Assembly (NCBI RefSeq): GCF_030268065.1
Contig: NZ_BSDD01000002.1
Coordinates: 124,001-188,000, forward strand
Length of the DNA: 64,000 nucleotides
Source of the DNA: Geothrix rubra
GTDB lineage: Bacteria > Acidobacteriota > Holophagae > Holophagales > Holophagaceae
Direction of reading: 5' to 3'
The translations under genes and the position numbers were made by a program. Below the pieces are notes generated by a model. It had not been told where the DNA came from. It ran no database searches and saw only the letters and a list, made by a program, of their open reading frames with translations. Below, one piece after another: positions 51,868-61,090 of the stretch; the stretch's first letter is position 1, and each line of letters starts with the position of its first letter.

Positions 51868-53138
51868 GGCCGAGCGGGCTGGCGCCGGGAGACTCGCCGC
51901 AGGACCCGGCGCAGGCGATCCACCAGGGGCGAGTCCCATTCCACCAGCCTCCGCAGGACGTCCTCGGCCTCGGCCCGGCGGCCCAGGTGGGCCTGGGCGG
52001 CGCCGTAATCCAGCCACAGCTCCTGGGAGAGGGGCCGGTAGCGCAGGGCCACCTCGAGCACCTCGATTTCGGCCCGCCAGTCCTGCAGCTTCCGCTGGCA
52101 CTGGGCCAGCCGGATCCAGCCCTCGGCCTCATCGGGGCGGAGCACCAGCCCCTTCCGGAAGGCCGTCGCCGCGGCGTCGAACCGGAGGGCATTCAGCAGG
52201 GTGCTGCCCAGGTTCAGCCAGGCCAGGGCATAGTCCGGGCGCAGCTTCAGGGCCTCGTCGAAGGCGTGCTCGGCCTCCACGAAGCGGTTCTGGGCGTCCA
52301 GCGCCACCCCCAGGTTGTTCCAGACCCGGGCCTCCGGACGCAGGGCGAGGGCCCGCCGGTAGGCCTCGACCGCCTCCTGCACGCCGGTCCCGCCCGCCCC
52401 GCCGCCGCGGATCTCCCGGCGCTCGGCCTGATCCAGGGCCAGGCCCAGGGCGAACCAGGCATCCGGGCTCCCGGGCTCCGCAGCCACCCAGGCGCGGGCG
52501 GCGGGCTCCCACTCGGCCGCATTCCGGGGATCCTCGGCCAGGGCGGCGAGGTAGTCCTCGGCTTCCGTGAAGCCGGTCCTGAGGGGCCGGCCCGGCGTCT
52601 CGGCCGGCAGACCCTCCAGGGCCTCGAGCCCCGAGATCGAGATGGCGAAGCTGAGCCGGGGGCTCCGGGCCGCGGTGAAGGTGGTGAGCCCCAGGAGGCG
52701 CCCCCGGGCATCGAAGAGGCCGCCGCCGCTGGAGCCTGGATGCGTCTCCACATCGGCCTGCAGCAGCCAGCCATCCCGGTAGTGCCAGATCGCGCGCAGC
52801 CGCCCCTGGGAGACCACGGGCCCGTGGCCGCCGGGGAACCCGAGGGCGAAGACCGGCGCCCCGGCCGCCAGGTTCCCGCCGCCGGCCTCCGCGGGGGGCA
52901 GCGGCAGGCCCGGCACCGTGAGGAGGCAGAGGTCCAGGTCCGGGTCCACCCGGATGGCCGTGGCCCTCCAGGTCACCCCGCCCTGGCTCACGAGAATGGG
53001 GCTGCCGCCCGCCGCCACATGGGCATTGGTGGCCACGAGCCCCGGGGCGACGACCACGCCCCCCCCCACCCGGTCGAGTTCCCCCTGGGGCAGCCGGGCC
53101 CGCACCTTCACCAGGCTGGCCCCGGCCTGGATCGCCAC
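51864..53138 (-). CDS. Trypsin-like serine protease fused to TPR repeats
   Basis: 424 aa from GTG 53138. The protease domain has His in LVATNAHVA, Asp in DPDLDLCLL and Ser in HPGSSGGGLFD; then about six TPR-type helical pairs (WNNLGVALDAQNRFVEAEHA, AWLNLGSTLLNALRFDAAAT). TPRs likely bind a partner or substrate. No signal peptide is visible from this start; an upstream TTG (53180) gives a slightly longer protein. AGGAGG lies 11 bp before the GTG. It follows the 408-aa gene by 46 bp. Confidence 0.82.
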   Translation of the reverse strand: MAIQAGASLVKVRARLPQGELDRVGGGVVVAPGLVATNAHVAAGGSPILVSQGGVTWRATAIRVDPDLDLCLLTVPGLPLPPAEAGGGNLAAGAPVFALGFPGGHGPVVSQGRLRAIWHYRDGWLLQADVETHPGSSGGGLFDARGRLLGLTTFTAARSPRLSFAISISGLEALEGLPAETPGRPLRTGFTEAEDYLAALAEDPRNAAEWEPAARAWVAAEPGSPDAWFALGLALDQAERREIRGGGAGGTGVQEAVEAYRRALALRPEARVWNNLGVALDAQNRFVEAEHAFDEALKLRPDYALAWLNLGSTLLNALRFDAAATAFRKGLVLRPDEAEGWIRLAQCQRKLQDWRAEIEVLEVALRYRPLSQELWLDYGAAQAHLGRRAEAEDVLRRLVEWDSPLVDRLRRVLRRVSRRQPARP

Positions 53139-53184
53139 CGGGGCGGGCGCCTCCTGGTGCGGGAGTGCGGCCGGGAGCAAGGGG

Positions 53185-54411
53185 CTAGTCCCCGTCCTGC
53201 ATGCCGAGGCCCGCGCCCTGGAGGTGCCGGGGCAGCGACGGGACCGGCTGGGTGGCGAATCCGCCGGCCGGTGCGGCTGGAGCCTTGGGCTGTGGGCGTC
53301 CACCCTGGGCCTGCATGGCCTTCATCTGCTCCCCGGTGGCGAAGCACTCCAGGCGGGCCAGCTGCTCGGCGTCGGGGAACCCCTCGTGCCGCACGCGACG
53401 GGGACCCCAGATCTCCACCAGCTCGCCCCGGATCTCCGAGAGGCGCGGCAGGGACTGGCGCCAGTAGATCCCCAGGGGTTCGCCCTCGGCGGTGGTGAAG
53501 GCCACCAGGTCCGCCTCGGGCAGGAGGGCCGGGGCGCCGGCCACCCAGGTGGCCACCGTGAGGGACTTCCCCTGCTGGGTCTTGAGCAGGCCCACCGGGG
53601 CGGGCCGGCCCAGGGCCGGATCCAGGTCGCGCTCCTGGGTGCGGATGGCCTCCAGCTGGTCGAGCTGCTTGAACTCGCGCTGGGGGCCGGACATGGGATG
53701 GGGTTCCTGGATCCGGGCGGGGACGAGGTGCTCGCCGATGCGCTCCAGCACCGCAGCCTGCAGCAGGGGTGCCCCCTCGGAGAGGGCCTTGCCCACGGCC
53801 TCCATCAGCTTGGGCAGCAGGACCTGGGGGGCCGCCAGCAGGAGGCCCGGGGTGGGGATGGCGAGGAAGGGATGCTGGTCCCGGAAGAGGCCGTCCCACA
53901 CCTCCGGAAGCAGGAGGCGCGCGGCGTCGTGGCCGTCGTGCCAGGGTCCCCGGTAGATGCCCGAGGGCAGGCGCTCGAAGGCGCCCTCCGTGCGGTGCCG
54001 GAGGTTCTCCAGGGCCAGGTCGTGGACCTCGGTCTCGGACTGGTCCCAGAGCCGCATCCAGGCCGCGGGCACGGCCATGTCGTCCAGGCGGACGCGCTGG
54101 AAGAGCCCTTCGACGAAGAGGCGGTGCCACCGGCCCTCCCGCTCAGCGCGCCAGGCCGGCACCAGCTCGGGAAAGAGCCGGTCCTGGACCTCCTCCCAGG
54201 GCGGCGGCAGGGGCAGGCCGGCCCGGTGGGTCACCGCCACGGCCTCGGCCCAGCTCTCCCGCCCGGGGGCATCCCGGTGGGCCTCGAAGGCCGGCACCAG
54301 GGCCTCCAGTCCCGGCAGGTCGGCGGGCAGGCCCCGCGCCTCCAGGAGGTCCGCCAGGGTCGGCAAGGGCCCCTGGGGAGCGCGGTTGAGAAATCGGTCG
54401 AAGAAGCCCAT
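53185..54411 (-). CDS. Hypothetical cytoplasmic protein
   Basis: 408 aa starting MGFFDRFLNRAPQG. It is mixed alpha/beta with many aromatic and acidic residues; conserved-looking blocks are GLLLAAPQVLLPKLMEAVG and SLTVATWVAGAPALLPEADLV. The C-terminal 45 residues are Gly/Pro/Gln-rich and disordered. No signal peptide, membrane helix or catalytic motif is seen. It resembles DUF1444-type housekeeping proteins in length only. It forms a unit with the protease/TPR gene downstream. Not recognised. Confidence 0.5.
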   Translation of the reverse strand: MGFFDRFLNRAPQGPLPTLADLLEARGLPADLPGLEALVPAFEAHRDAPGRESWAEAVAVTHRAGLPLPPPWEEVQDRLFPELVPAWRAEREGRWHRLFVEGLFQRVRLDDMAVPAAWMRLWDQSETEVHDLALENLRHRTEGAFERLPSGIYRGPWHDGHDAARLLLPEVWDGLFRDQHPFLAIPTPGLLLAAPQVLLPKLMEAVGKALSEGAPLLQAAVLERIGEHLVPARIQEPHPMSGPQREFKQLDQLEAIRTQERDLDPALGRPAPVGLLKTQQGKSLTVATWVAGAPALLPEADLVAFTTAEGEPLGIYWRQSLPRLSEIRGELVEIWGPRRVRHEGFPDAEQLARLECFATGEQMKAMQAQGGRPQPKAPAAPAGGFATQPVPSLPRHLQGAGLGMQDGD

Positions 54412-54472
54412 CGCGGATGATCCAGACGAAACAATCCATTCTGACCCATGAAGTGAATTTATGCTTGGAGGA

Positions 54473-55477
54473 ATGGAGCCGCTGGACACCCTCGGCCGCC
54501 CGCTCCGGGCGCTGCGCCTGTCGGTCACCGACCGGTGCAACTTCCGCTGCACCTACTGCATGCCCCGGGAGGCCTTCGGCCCCGACCATGCGTTCCTGCC
54601 CCGGGAGGCCCTCCTCACCTTCGAGGAGATCGCCCGGCTGGCACGGATCTCCGCAGGCCTGGGCGTCACCAAGCTCCGGCTCACGGGGGGCGAACCCCTG
54701 CTGCGCCGGGAGCTGCCCGCCCTCGTGCGGATGCTGACCGCCCTTCCGGGGGTGGACGACCTCGCCCTCACCACCAACGGGGCCCTCCTGCCCGAACTGG
54801 CGGCTCCGCTGAGGAACGCGGGGCTGAAGCGGATCACCGTCAGCCTGGACACCCTGAACCCCGACCGGTTCCAGCGGATCAGCGACACCCAGATCCCCCT
54901 CTCGCAGGTGCTGGCGGGCCTCGAGGCGGCGCGGGCCGCGGGCTTCGGTCCCCTCAAGCTGAACTGCGTGGTCCAGCACGGCGTGAACGACGACGAGATC
55001 CTGGACCTCGCCGCCTTCGCCCGGGAGGCCGGCCACAGCCTCCGCTTCATCGAGTTCATGGACGTGGGCACCACCAACGGCTGGCGTCTGGATTCCGTGG
55101 TGGGAGCGGAGGAGATCCGCCGCCTCGTCCACGGCAGGTGGCCCCTGGAGCCGGTGGACGACCCCGCCGGCGCCGTGGCGCGCACCTGGCGCTACCGCGA
55201 CGGGAAGGGCGAGCTGGGCCTCATCGCCTCCGTGACCGCCCCCTTCTGCCGGGGCTGCGATCGGGCGCGGATCTCCGCCGAGGGGCGCCTCTACACCTGC
55301 CTGTTCGCGGGAGACGGGCTGGACCTGAAGGCCTTCCTGAGGGGCGGCCACAGCGATGCCGATCTGGCCGCCCTCCTGGCCTCGCGCTGGACGCGGCGCG
55401 ACGACCGGTATTCCGAACGGCGCCGGAGCCAGACCCCGGGGCTGCCGAAGGTCGAGATGTCCCACATCGGCGGCTGA
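54473..55477 (+). CDS. moaA: GTP 3',8-cyclase MoaA (molybdenum cofactor)
   Basis: 334 aa. Radical-SAM cluster CNFRCTYC, the SAM-binding GGEPLLRRE, the second cluster CRGCDRARISAEGRLYTC, and the required C-terminal Gly-Gly (SHIGG). It makes the first intermediate of molybdopterin from GTP. The start ATG 54473 has GGAGG 3 bp before it; ATG 54461 is an alternative with slightly better spacing further up. No other moa gene lies beside it; the isoaspartyl peptidase gene follows 17 bp later. Confidence 0.95.
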   Translation: MEPLDTLGRPLRALRLSVTDRCNFRCTYCMPREAFGPDHAFLPREALLTFEEIARLARISAGLGVTKLRLTGGEPLLRRELPALVRMLTALPGVDDLALTTNGALLPELAAPLRNAGLKRITVSLDTLNPDRFQRISDTQIPLSQVLAGLEAARAAGFGPLKLNCVVQHGVNDDEILDLAAFAREAGHSLRFIEFMDVGTTNGWRLDSVVGAEEIRRLVHGRWPLEPVDDPAGAVARTWRYRDGKGELGLIASVTAPFCRGCDRARISAEGRLYTCLFAGDGLDLKAFLRGGHSDADLAALLASRWTRRDDRYSERRRSQTPGLPKVEMSHIGG

Positions 55478-55494
55478 GCCGCCCGGAGCAGACC

Positions 55495-56490
55495 ATGTCC
55501 CTCATCCCGCGCCTCGTGCCCCTGTTCCTGGCCTCCCTGCTGGCCGCTGCGCCCGCCGCGGTCGTCCACGGGGGGGCCGGCAGCCCCCGGGCCCGGAAGG
55601 ATGGCACCGATCCCGCCGCGGCGAAGGCCCTGGCCGTGCTGAAATCCGGTGGCAGCGCCCTGGACGCGGCCCTGGCGGCCGTGGTGGTGCTGGAGGACGA
55701 CCCCCGCTTCAACGCCGGCACCGGCGCCAACCTCCGCATGGACGGCAGGACCATCCAGATGGACGCGGCCTGCATGGACGGCAGCTCCGGCGCCTACGGG
55801 GCCGTGGCCGCCATCGAGCGGGTGAAGAACCCCGTGCTGGTGGCCCGCAGGGTCATGGACACGCCCCACCTCCTCATCGTGGGCGAGGGCGCCACGCGCT
55901 TCGCTCGGGCCATGGGCTTCCCCGACTACGACCCGACCTGCGCCGAGAACCGGGCCAAGTTCGAGCGCGTGAAGGCCATCCTCACGGGGGCCCAGCCCGG
56001 CGAAGAGGAGGCCTGGAAGCGGTTCGACTGGCGGAAGGCCTGGAACTTCCCGAACCCCATCCCCGCCGAGCTGAAGGCGGCCCTGGGCCCCTCGGACACC
56101 GTGGGTTGCGTCACCCGCGATGCGAAGGGCCACTACGCCGCCGCCATCAGCACCGGCGGCACCACCATCACCTTCTACGGCCGGGTGGGGGACGTGCCCA
56201 TGTACGGCGCCGGCATCTACGCCGGGCCCCTGGGCGCCGTGGCCTGCACGGGCAACGGCGAGGACATCATCAAGCACCTCATGGCCAAGACCGTCTACGA
56301 CCTGCTCGCGAAGGGCGTGCCGCCCCAGCGGGCCGTGGACCGGGCCCTGCGTGCCTTCCCGCCCCGCATCGACCTCGGCCTCATCGCCATCGGTCCCCGC
56401 GGCACCGGCGGCGGCTGCAACTATTCCCCCGAGAAGCAGGCCTACGTCACCGACTACCGGCACCAGATGGCCTGGAGCGTGGCGGAGTAG
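55495..56490 (+). CDS. Isoaspartyl peptidase / L-asparaginase (Ntn hydrolase)
   Basis: 331 aa. Family marks are VVHGGAG near residue 23, NAGTGA, the cleavage-site Thr 202 in GPSDTVGCV (autocatalytic nucleophile) and GNGED near 260. A signal-peptide-like start (LVPLFLASLLAAAPAAV) suggests export. It cuts L-isoaspartyl dipeptides and asparagine. GGAG precedes ATG 55495. It is closed by a strong terminator. Confidence 0.93.
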   Translation: MSLIPRLVPLFLASLLAAAPAAVVHGGAGSPRARKDGTDPAAAKALAVLKSGGSALDAALAAVVVLEDDPRFNAGTGANLRMDGRTIQMDAACMDGSSGAYGAVAAIERVKNPVLVARRVMDTPHLLIVGEGATRFARAMGFPDYDPTCAENRAKFERVKAILTGAQPGEEEAWKRFDWRKAWNFPNPIPAELKAALGPSDTVGCVTRDAKGHYAAAISTGGTTITFYGRVGDVPMYGAGIYAGPLGAVACTGNGEDIIKHLMAKTVYDLLAKGVPPQRAVDRALRAFPPRIDLGLIAIGPRGTGGGCNYSPEKQAYVTDYRHQMAWSVAE

Positions 56491-56519
56491 GGACCAGGCC
56501 CGGGGGGGGGGACAATTGT

Positions 56520-56550
56520 GAAGAGGGCCCGGCATGACCGGGCCCTCTTC
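56520..56550 (+). terminator. Bidirectional terminator between convergent genes
   Basis: GAAGAGGGCCCGG pairs with CCGGGCCCTCTTC around CATGA, between the asparaginase stop and the convergent outer-membrane gene. A G10 run lies just before it. Confidence 0.85.
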
Positions 56551-56570
56551 CGTTCCGGGCGAGCCTGGCG

Positions 56571-57251
56571 CTAGAACTGGAAGCCGGCGTAGACAGATCC
56601 GGACCAGGTGGGGGCCATCGCCCGCAGCGTGTTCGCATCCAGGGCGGAAAGGGGCATCACCTGGGACTGAGAGGTCTTCACGAGAGCCGCCGCAGCCTCG
56701 ACACCGATGAGGGGGCGGAAGGATCCGGCGCTGAACTTGACGTCCAGGCTGAGGCGGACCCAGGGGCGGAAGTACACATTGTGGGCGTCGATGTAGCCCA
56801 CCCCCCCCGCGGTCGTGGAATATTGGCCCTTGGGGTTGATGGTCTCGCCCCGCCCTTCGAGGTGGAACCCCAGGTCGACCGCGCTGCCCAGCGGAAGAAG
56901 ATAGGCGCCACCGAGGGACCAGTAGCTGTAGTGGATCTTGGTCTGGGTGGCATCAAGCACGTTCGGGGGAGGGGTGGAGCTGATGTCCCGGTTGGTGACC
57001 ATGCGGGCGGAACTCTCGAAGCGACCCCCGACCTCCCAGTACCAGCGGGATTCGTCGATCTGGCCGACGATGCGGATCCCGGGACCCGTCTGATAGCCGG
57101 CCTGGTCCTTGACCCCCTGGCCGAGGAGGACGCCGGAAGTCTGGATGGTCTCGCCGAACAGGATCACTCTGGCGTTCAAGGAATCAGCGGTCTCCTGGGC
57201 GCACAGCGCCCCCGTCGCAAGAGCCGCTGCCAGGATGCTGAGGGATTTCAC
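56571..57251 (-). CDS. Small outer-membrane beta-barrel protein (putative)
   Basis: 226 aa with a signal peptide (MKSLSILAAALATGALCAQ). The body has alternating amphipathic strands (RWYWEVGGRFESSARM, IHYSYWSLGGAYLLPLG, AVDLGFHLEGRGE) and ends in Phe (SVYAGFQF), the usual last residue of barrels. It probably forms an 8-10-strand pore. It lies 88 bp downstream of the large PKD lipoprotein gene on the same strand and may be in its unit. Family unknown. Confidence 0.55.
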   Translation of the reverse strand: MKSLSILAAALATGALCAQETADSLNARVILFGETIQTSGVLLGQGVKDQAGYQTGPGIRIVGQIDESRWYWEVGGRFESSARMVTNRDISSTPPPNVLDATQTKIHYSYWSLGGAYLLPLGSAVDLGFHLEGRGETINPKGQYSTTAGGVGYIDAHNVYFRPWVRLSLDVKFSAGSFRPLIGVEAAAALVKTSQSQVMPLSALDANTLRAMAPTWSGSVYAGFQF

Positions 57252-57339
57252 GGAACCTCCGTTGCAGATGGGAAAGGGGGGACGACCACGCAGAGTGGCC
57301 TCCCATGGGCCGCCCCGGACGTCGGGCCCGGTTTCAGGA

Positions 57340-60300
57340 TCAGGGTGCGACCGGGGTCTGGGGACCGCTGGCCACGACGATGTCCCAGTCGAAGTTGAAG
57401 GGGATCTTGTAGGCGTAAGTGAGGTCCACCCCGCTGGAGGTGAGCATCTTCATGGTCGCCGTGGCCGTCTTGATGGCATCCATCCAGTCCGGTCGGTTCA
57501 GGGGCCGGGCGGCTGCCACCGGGTGGTTCTTGAGGATCGACTTCACCGCGAAGACAGTGAGGGTCGCTCCGGAAGCGGGGCGCAGCTCGACTGGGACATC
57601 GAACCAGCAGTACCCGGGTGCCACGCGATCGGTGGTCTGGGTGGCCGGCGGAACCGGGGGAACCGGCCCTGCGGACGGGGCGTTGCCAGAAGGCAGGTAG
57701 GTGCGGGCATCGGTCAGGATCAGGCTGTTCACGCTCTGGGTGCCGCTGGGATAGCTGCCGGGCAGCATGAAGTGCTTGGTGCCGGAGGCATCCTTCAGTT
57801 CCACCACCCAGAAGTCGGGAGGCACGGGGTTGAGGCTCGCGTCCTGCGTCGGGTTGTACCAGGTGACGCGGTAGCCACCGAGCAGGCTGCCGTTGAGCGA
57901 GCCATCCGCATTGCGGCCACGCTTGTCGACGATGGTGTCCTGGGGAGTCATGAACCCCAGGGCGTCGGTGGCATCCCCGGTGGCGCTCGCCGCGGGGAAC
58001 GAGGTGGGCGGCTGCTGGGTGGCATCGTCGGCCAGCCAGGTGCGCGCGATGGCCGCGCCCGAGTTGGCATCCCCGCCATAGCTGGGGGTGAAGGCCGTCC
58101 AGAAGAAGCGGCCGACCCCCGTCGCGGACGCCGCCGCCCCGGCCAGCCCCACCGGTGCGGAACCGTCGAAGACGCCGCCCCCGCGTACCGTCAGGTCGAA
58201 GGCGCTGTTGTCCGGGCTGATGCCCGAGGCCTTGGGCCAGGAACTGGGCTTGCTGTAACGGAAATAGGGGAAGGTAGAGATCGGGGCGATGAACTTCGGG
58301 CGGGCGGTGTTCAGCACCAGCGGCCGGGCCCAGACGGTGGACCAGAGGTACTCCGAATAGCTGAAGACCTTCCGGATGTTCGAATAGGAGCGGGTGGTGG
58401 GCGCCATCAGGGGCACCCGGTCCGGGTCATTGGGATCGTAGGGCAGGGGCAGGCTGGCGATGCCGCCGGCCAGGGGCGTCGAACCCGGCGCGCCGTAGAC
58501 GAGGTTGTCGAAGAAGGCGGGCACGGACCCGTTCAGGGGAACGGGATTCAGGGCCTCATGCACATCGAGGGCGGTGCTCTTCATCTGCGCGTCGATGCTC
58601 TGCCAAGCCGGGGACAGCTGGTAGGGATCGGTCACGCCGGCTGGCACGCGGAACGCCTGCATGGAGAAGGCCGTGAAGGTTTCGCTGGGCTGGGTATCTC
58701 CGGAGTACTTGGCGTAGTCCAGCACGAACCCGAGATCGCTCGAGACGCCCGGGCTCCCCGTGGGGTCACCGTCTCCCAGATCGCCCGACTTGCGGGTCAG
58801 GAGCAGCGTGGGCCACTCCGCGAAGAGCTGGTAGGCGGGGACGCCGCTGAGCTGGCCCACGGCGTTGCTCGCCTGGGACCACTGGATGGCCCCGGTGGGA
58901 TCGTTGGCGGGCACGGACAGCCGATCCAGCCAGCGCTGGTTGGCCGGCGTGGTCCCGAGCACGATGTCCGTGTAGCCGTTCAGCTTGCGCTGGGGGGCGG
59001 TGAGCGATTCCGGCGCGAATCCCTGGGCCGTCACGATCTGGAGGCTGGGATTCCAGGGGGCCGTGGCGTTCTGGAAGCTGAAGGTGGAGCTGCCGACCGG
59101 GGCGGAGGCCGTCAGGGTGGGATCGGCGTAGGCGCCCGACGGCGCATTGGGGATGCGCATCAGGTAGGTGGTGGCGTCATTCCCGAATCCCGGGATCTCC
59201 ACGTAGAACGGAAGGTCCGATCGGACAGGGATGTTCACCACTGCCTTCGCCCCGCTGAGCTGGGCCTGGTTCTGGACGTTGTAGGTGTTCGACAGGCCAT
59301 CCTGGAAGATCTGGATGCTGGCCCCGAGGCCATTGGCAGCCGTGGCCACCGGTGTGAGCGAGGTGTTGGTGTTGTTGTCGCTCTTGAGCCGGTACTGGAA
59401 GGACAGGTTGAACTGCTGGGTGTTGATCCCGTCCACCAGCACCTGCTTGGTGGCGGTGGCCGTCCGGCCGAAGGCGTCGGTGACCGTGTAGGTCACGGTC
59501 TCGGCGGTGATGGCGCCTGGCGACCCGGCGAATATGACATTCCCGGGGTTATCCCCCGTGGCCACGCTGGGCCCCCCACCCGGGAAGGACCAGGACGTGG
59601 TCACGGCATCCTGGCTTCCGGGAAGGGTGGAGGAGCCGGTGAAGGTGAGCTTGCCGTTGAGGGGGATGACCACGTAGGGCGGAGTGATGCCTGCCTGGAG
59701 ACCCGTGGGGGCCGTACCGCTCGCCTGGGGGGAGAGGATGGTAGCCGTGGGAAGCGTGTTGAAGGTGACGTTGACCAGGCGGGCCTTCGGGGTTGCGGTG
59801 CTGTTGGTCGACCGGTTGTCCGTGGCCGTGACGGTGATCGAGACCCCCTTCGTCGTGGCGGTGAAGCCATCCGCATATTTGTGCGTGAGCGCTACGGAAG
59901 CGCCGGCGGCCGTGGGTCCGGTGGTCGTGCCGGTGACGGCGGGTGAGCCGTCCCCCCAATCCACCGTGTAGGCGATCGGGTCATTCTCCGCATCCGTCAG
60001 CGTGAACCCGAAGTCGAAGGGCTTCGAGGTCCAGGCCACCGTGTTGTCGGTGGCGGGCGTGATCAGGGTGATGACCGGGGCGGAGTTGGTCGCGGACACC
60101 GAGTTGATGGTGATGACCGGGCCGGTGGCCACCGGGCTGCTGATGCCCCCCGAATCCGTGACGGTCACGGTCGGGGTGACCTGCCGCTGTCCGACCGTCG
60201 AGGCCGCTGGGTAGGTGACCGCGATGTTCCAGTTCCCGCCACCCATGTCCACGGGCGTGGCCTGGGTGGAGCCGGTGTCCCCCGAGACCAGGACCACCCC

Positions 60301-60855
60301 GCTGGGGGCGATGGTCCCCGTCCCGGTGTTCGTGACATTCACCGTGAACGTGACGGTCACCGCACTGCCGATCGAGGGGTTGACCGTGGTGGCGGCGGCG
60401 GGGCTGGTGAAGACCGCCGCGAGGGGCGAAGGCGCGGCCACGACCGACAGGACCCTGGTAACGGGAGAGGATGCGAGCCCGGCCGAGTTCTTGGCCGTCA
60501 CGGTCAGCGTGGGCGTACCGCTCGTCACGTAGGCATAGGTGCAGCTGCCGGTGGGGATCCCGGACACCACCACGGAAGGGGTCACCTTGCGCGTGCCGTC
60601 GCCGAAATCCCAGTCGAATTCCGAGATGCCTCCACCGATGTTGGGGTCGGTGGCCGTGGCGGTGAAGGTATAGGCCCTGTACTGCTGCAGCGAGGCATCG
60701 TTCGGAGCCCATCCCTGGAGGGTGGCCACGGGCGGCAGGCTGGTCTGGGGGAGCGTCCCGCCACCGGAGGAGGATCCACCACCTCCGCAGCCGATCACCG
60801 TGCCCAAGGCTGCAGCCACAACGAGACCGCGGAATACGTTACCCCACTGATACAT
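57340..60855 (-). CDS. Large PKD-domain lipoprotein
   Basis: 1171 aa from ATG 60855. A lipobox (VIGC) ends the signal sequence, followed by a Gly/Ser linker. Several PKD/Ig-like domains then follow (about 45-480; the first holds EFDWDFGDGTRK, the third VDWGDGSPAVTG), and a long C-terminal part (about 480-1171) of unknown fold with many Tyr/Trp/Pro. Such proteins are anchored in the outer membrane and face outward, often with adhesive or polysaccharide roles. The upstream 235 bp is AT-rich, unlike nearby DNA, and should hold its promoter. Confidence 0.7.
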   Translation of the reverse strand: MYQWGNVFRGLVVAAALGTVIGCGGGGSSSGGGTLPQTSLPPVATLQGWAPNDASLQQYRAYTFTATATDPNIGGGISEFDWDFGDGTRKVTPSVVVSGIPTGSCTYAYVTSGTPTLTVTAKNSAGLASSPVTRVLSVVAAPSPLAAVFTSPAAATTVNPSIGSAVTVTFTVNVTNTGTGTIAPSGVVLVSGDTGSTQATPVDMGGGNWNIAVTYPAASTVGQRQVTPTVTVTDSGGISSPVATGPVITINSVSATNSAPVITLITPATDNTVAWTSKPFDFGFTLTDAENDPIAYTVDWGDGSPAVTGTTTGPTAAGASVALTHKYADGFTATTKGVSITVTATDNRSTNSTATPKARLVNVTFNTLPTATILSPQASGTAPTGLQAGITPPYVVIPLNGKLTFTGSSTLPGSQDAVTTSWSFPGGGPSVATGDNPGNVIFAGSPGAITAETVTYTVTDAFGRTATATKQVLVDGINTQQFNLSFQYRLKSDNNTNTSLTPVATAANGLGASIQIFQDGLSNTYNVQNQAQLSGAKAVVNIPVRSDLPFYVEIPGFGNDATTYLMRIPNAPSGAYADPTLTASAPVGSSTFSFQNATAPWNPSLQIVTAQGFAPESLTAPQRKLNGYTDIVLGTTPANQRWLDRLSVPANDPTGAIQWSQASNAVGQLSGVPAYQLFAEWPTLLLTRKSGDLGDGDPTGSPGVSSDLGFVLDYAKYSGDTQPSETFTAFSMQAFRVPAGVTDPYQLSPAWQSIDAQMKSTALDVHEALNPVPLNGSVPAFFDNLVYGAPGSTPLAGGIASLPLPYDPNDPDRVPLMAPTTRSYSNIRKVFSYSEYLWSTVWARPLVLNTARPKFIAPISTFPYFRYSKPSSWPKASGISPDNSAFDLTVRGGGVFDGSAPVGLAGAAASATGVGRFFWTAFTPSYGGDANSGAAIARTWLADDATQQPPTSFPAASATGDATDALGFMTPQDTIVDKRGRNADGSLNGSLLGGYRVTWYNPTQDASLNPVPPDFWVVELKDASGTKHFMLPGSYPSGTQSVNSLILTDARTYLPSGNAPSAGPVPPVPPATQTTDRVAPGYCWFDVPVELRPASGATLTVFAVKSILKNHPVAAARPLNRPDWMDAIKTATATMKMLTSSGVDLTYAYKIPFNFDWDIVVASGPQTPVAP

Positions 60856-61090
60856 GCGCAAACCCCGAAAAGAGGTGGAACATTTCCGTCGATCCTACTA
60901 AGGGATTCAATGAAATGACTAGCAGAAAAACAACTTCATTAATAATATATACATTAACAATACAAGTATGGACAGGTATATCCAAAATGGCCCTGGGCCT
61001 GGATTCCAGACAGGCTGGGGCGTCCCGGGTGGGGTTTTCACCCGGGGCTCCACGACCCTCCGGACTGGGGAATTGTCTTTCGCCCCTTCC
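60856..61090 (-). promoter_or_regulatory. AT-rich upstream region of the PKD lipoprotein gene
   Basis: About 100 bp with long A/T runs (ATTAATAATATATACATTAA) in a GC-rich genome, on the 5' side of the lipoprotein gene. It is likely its promoter and regulator site; no exact -35/-10 pair is assigned. Confidence 0.5.

Noticed and set aside
56502-56511. G10 homopolymer as a phase-variation tract
   Set aside because: It lies after the asparaginase stop and before a terminator, outside any coding frame and not near a start.
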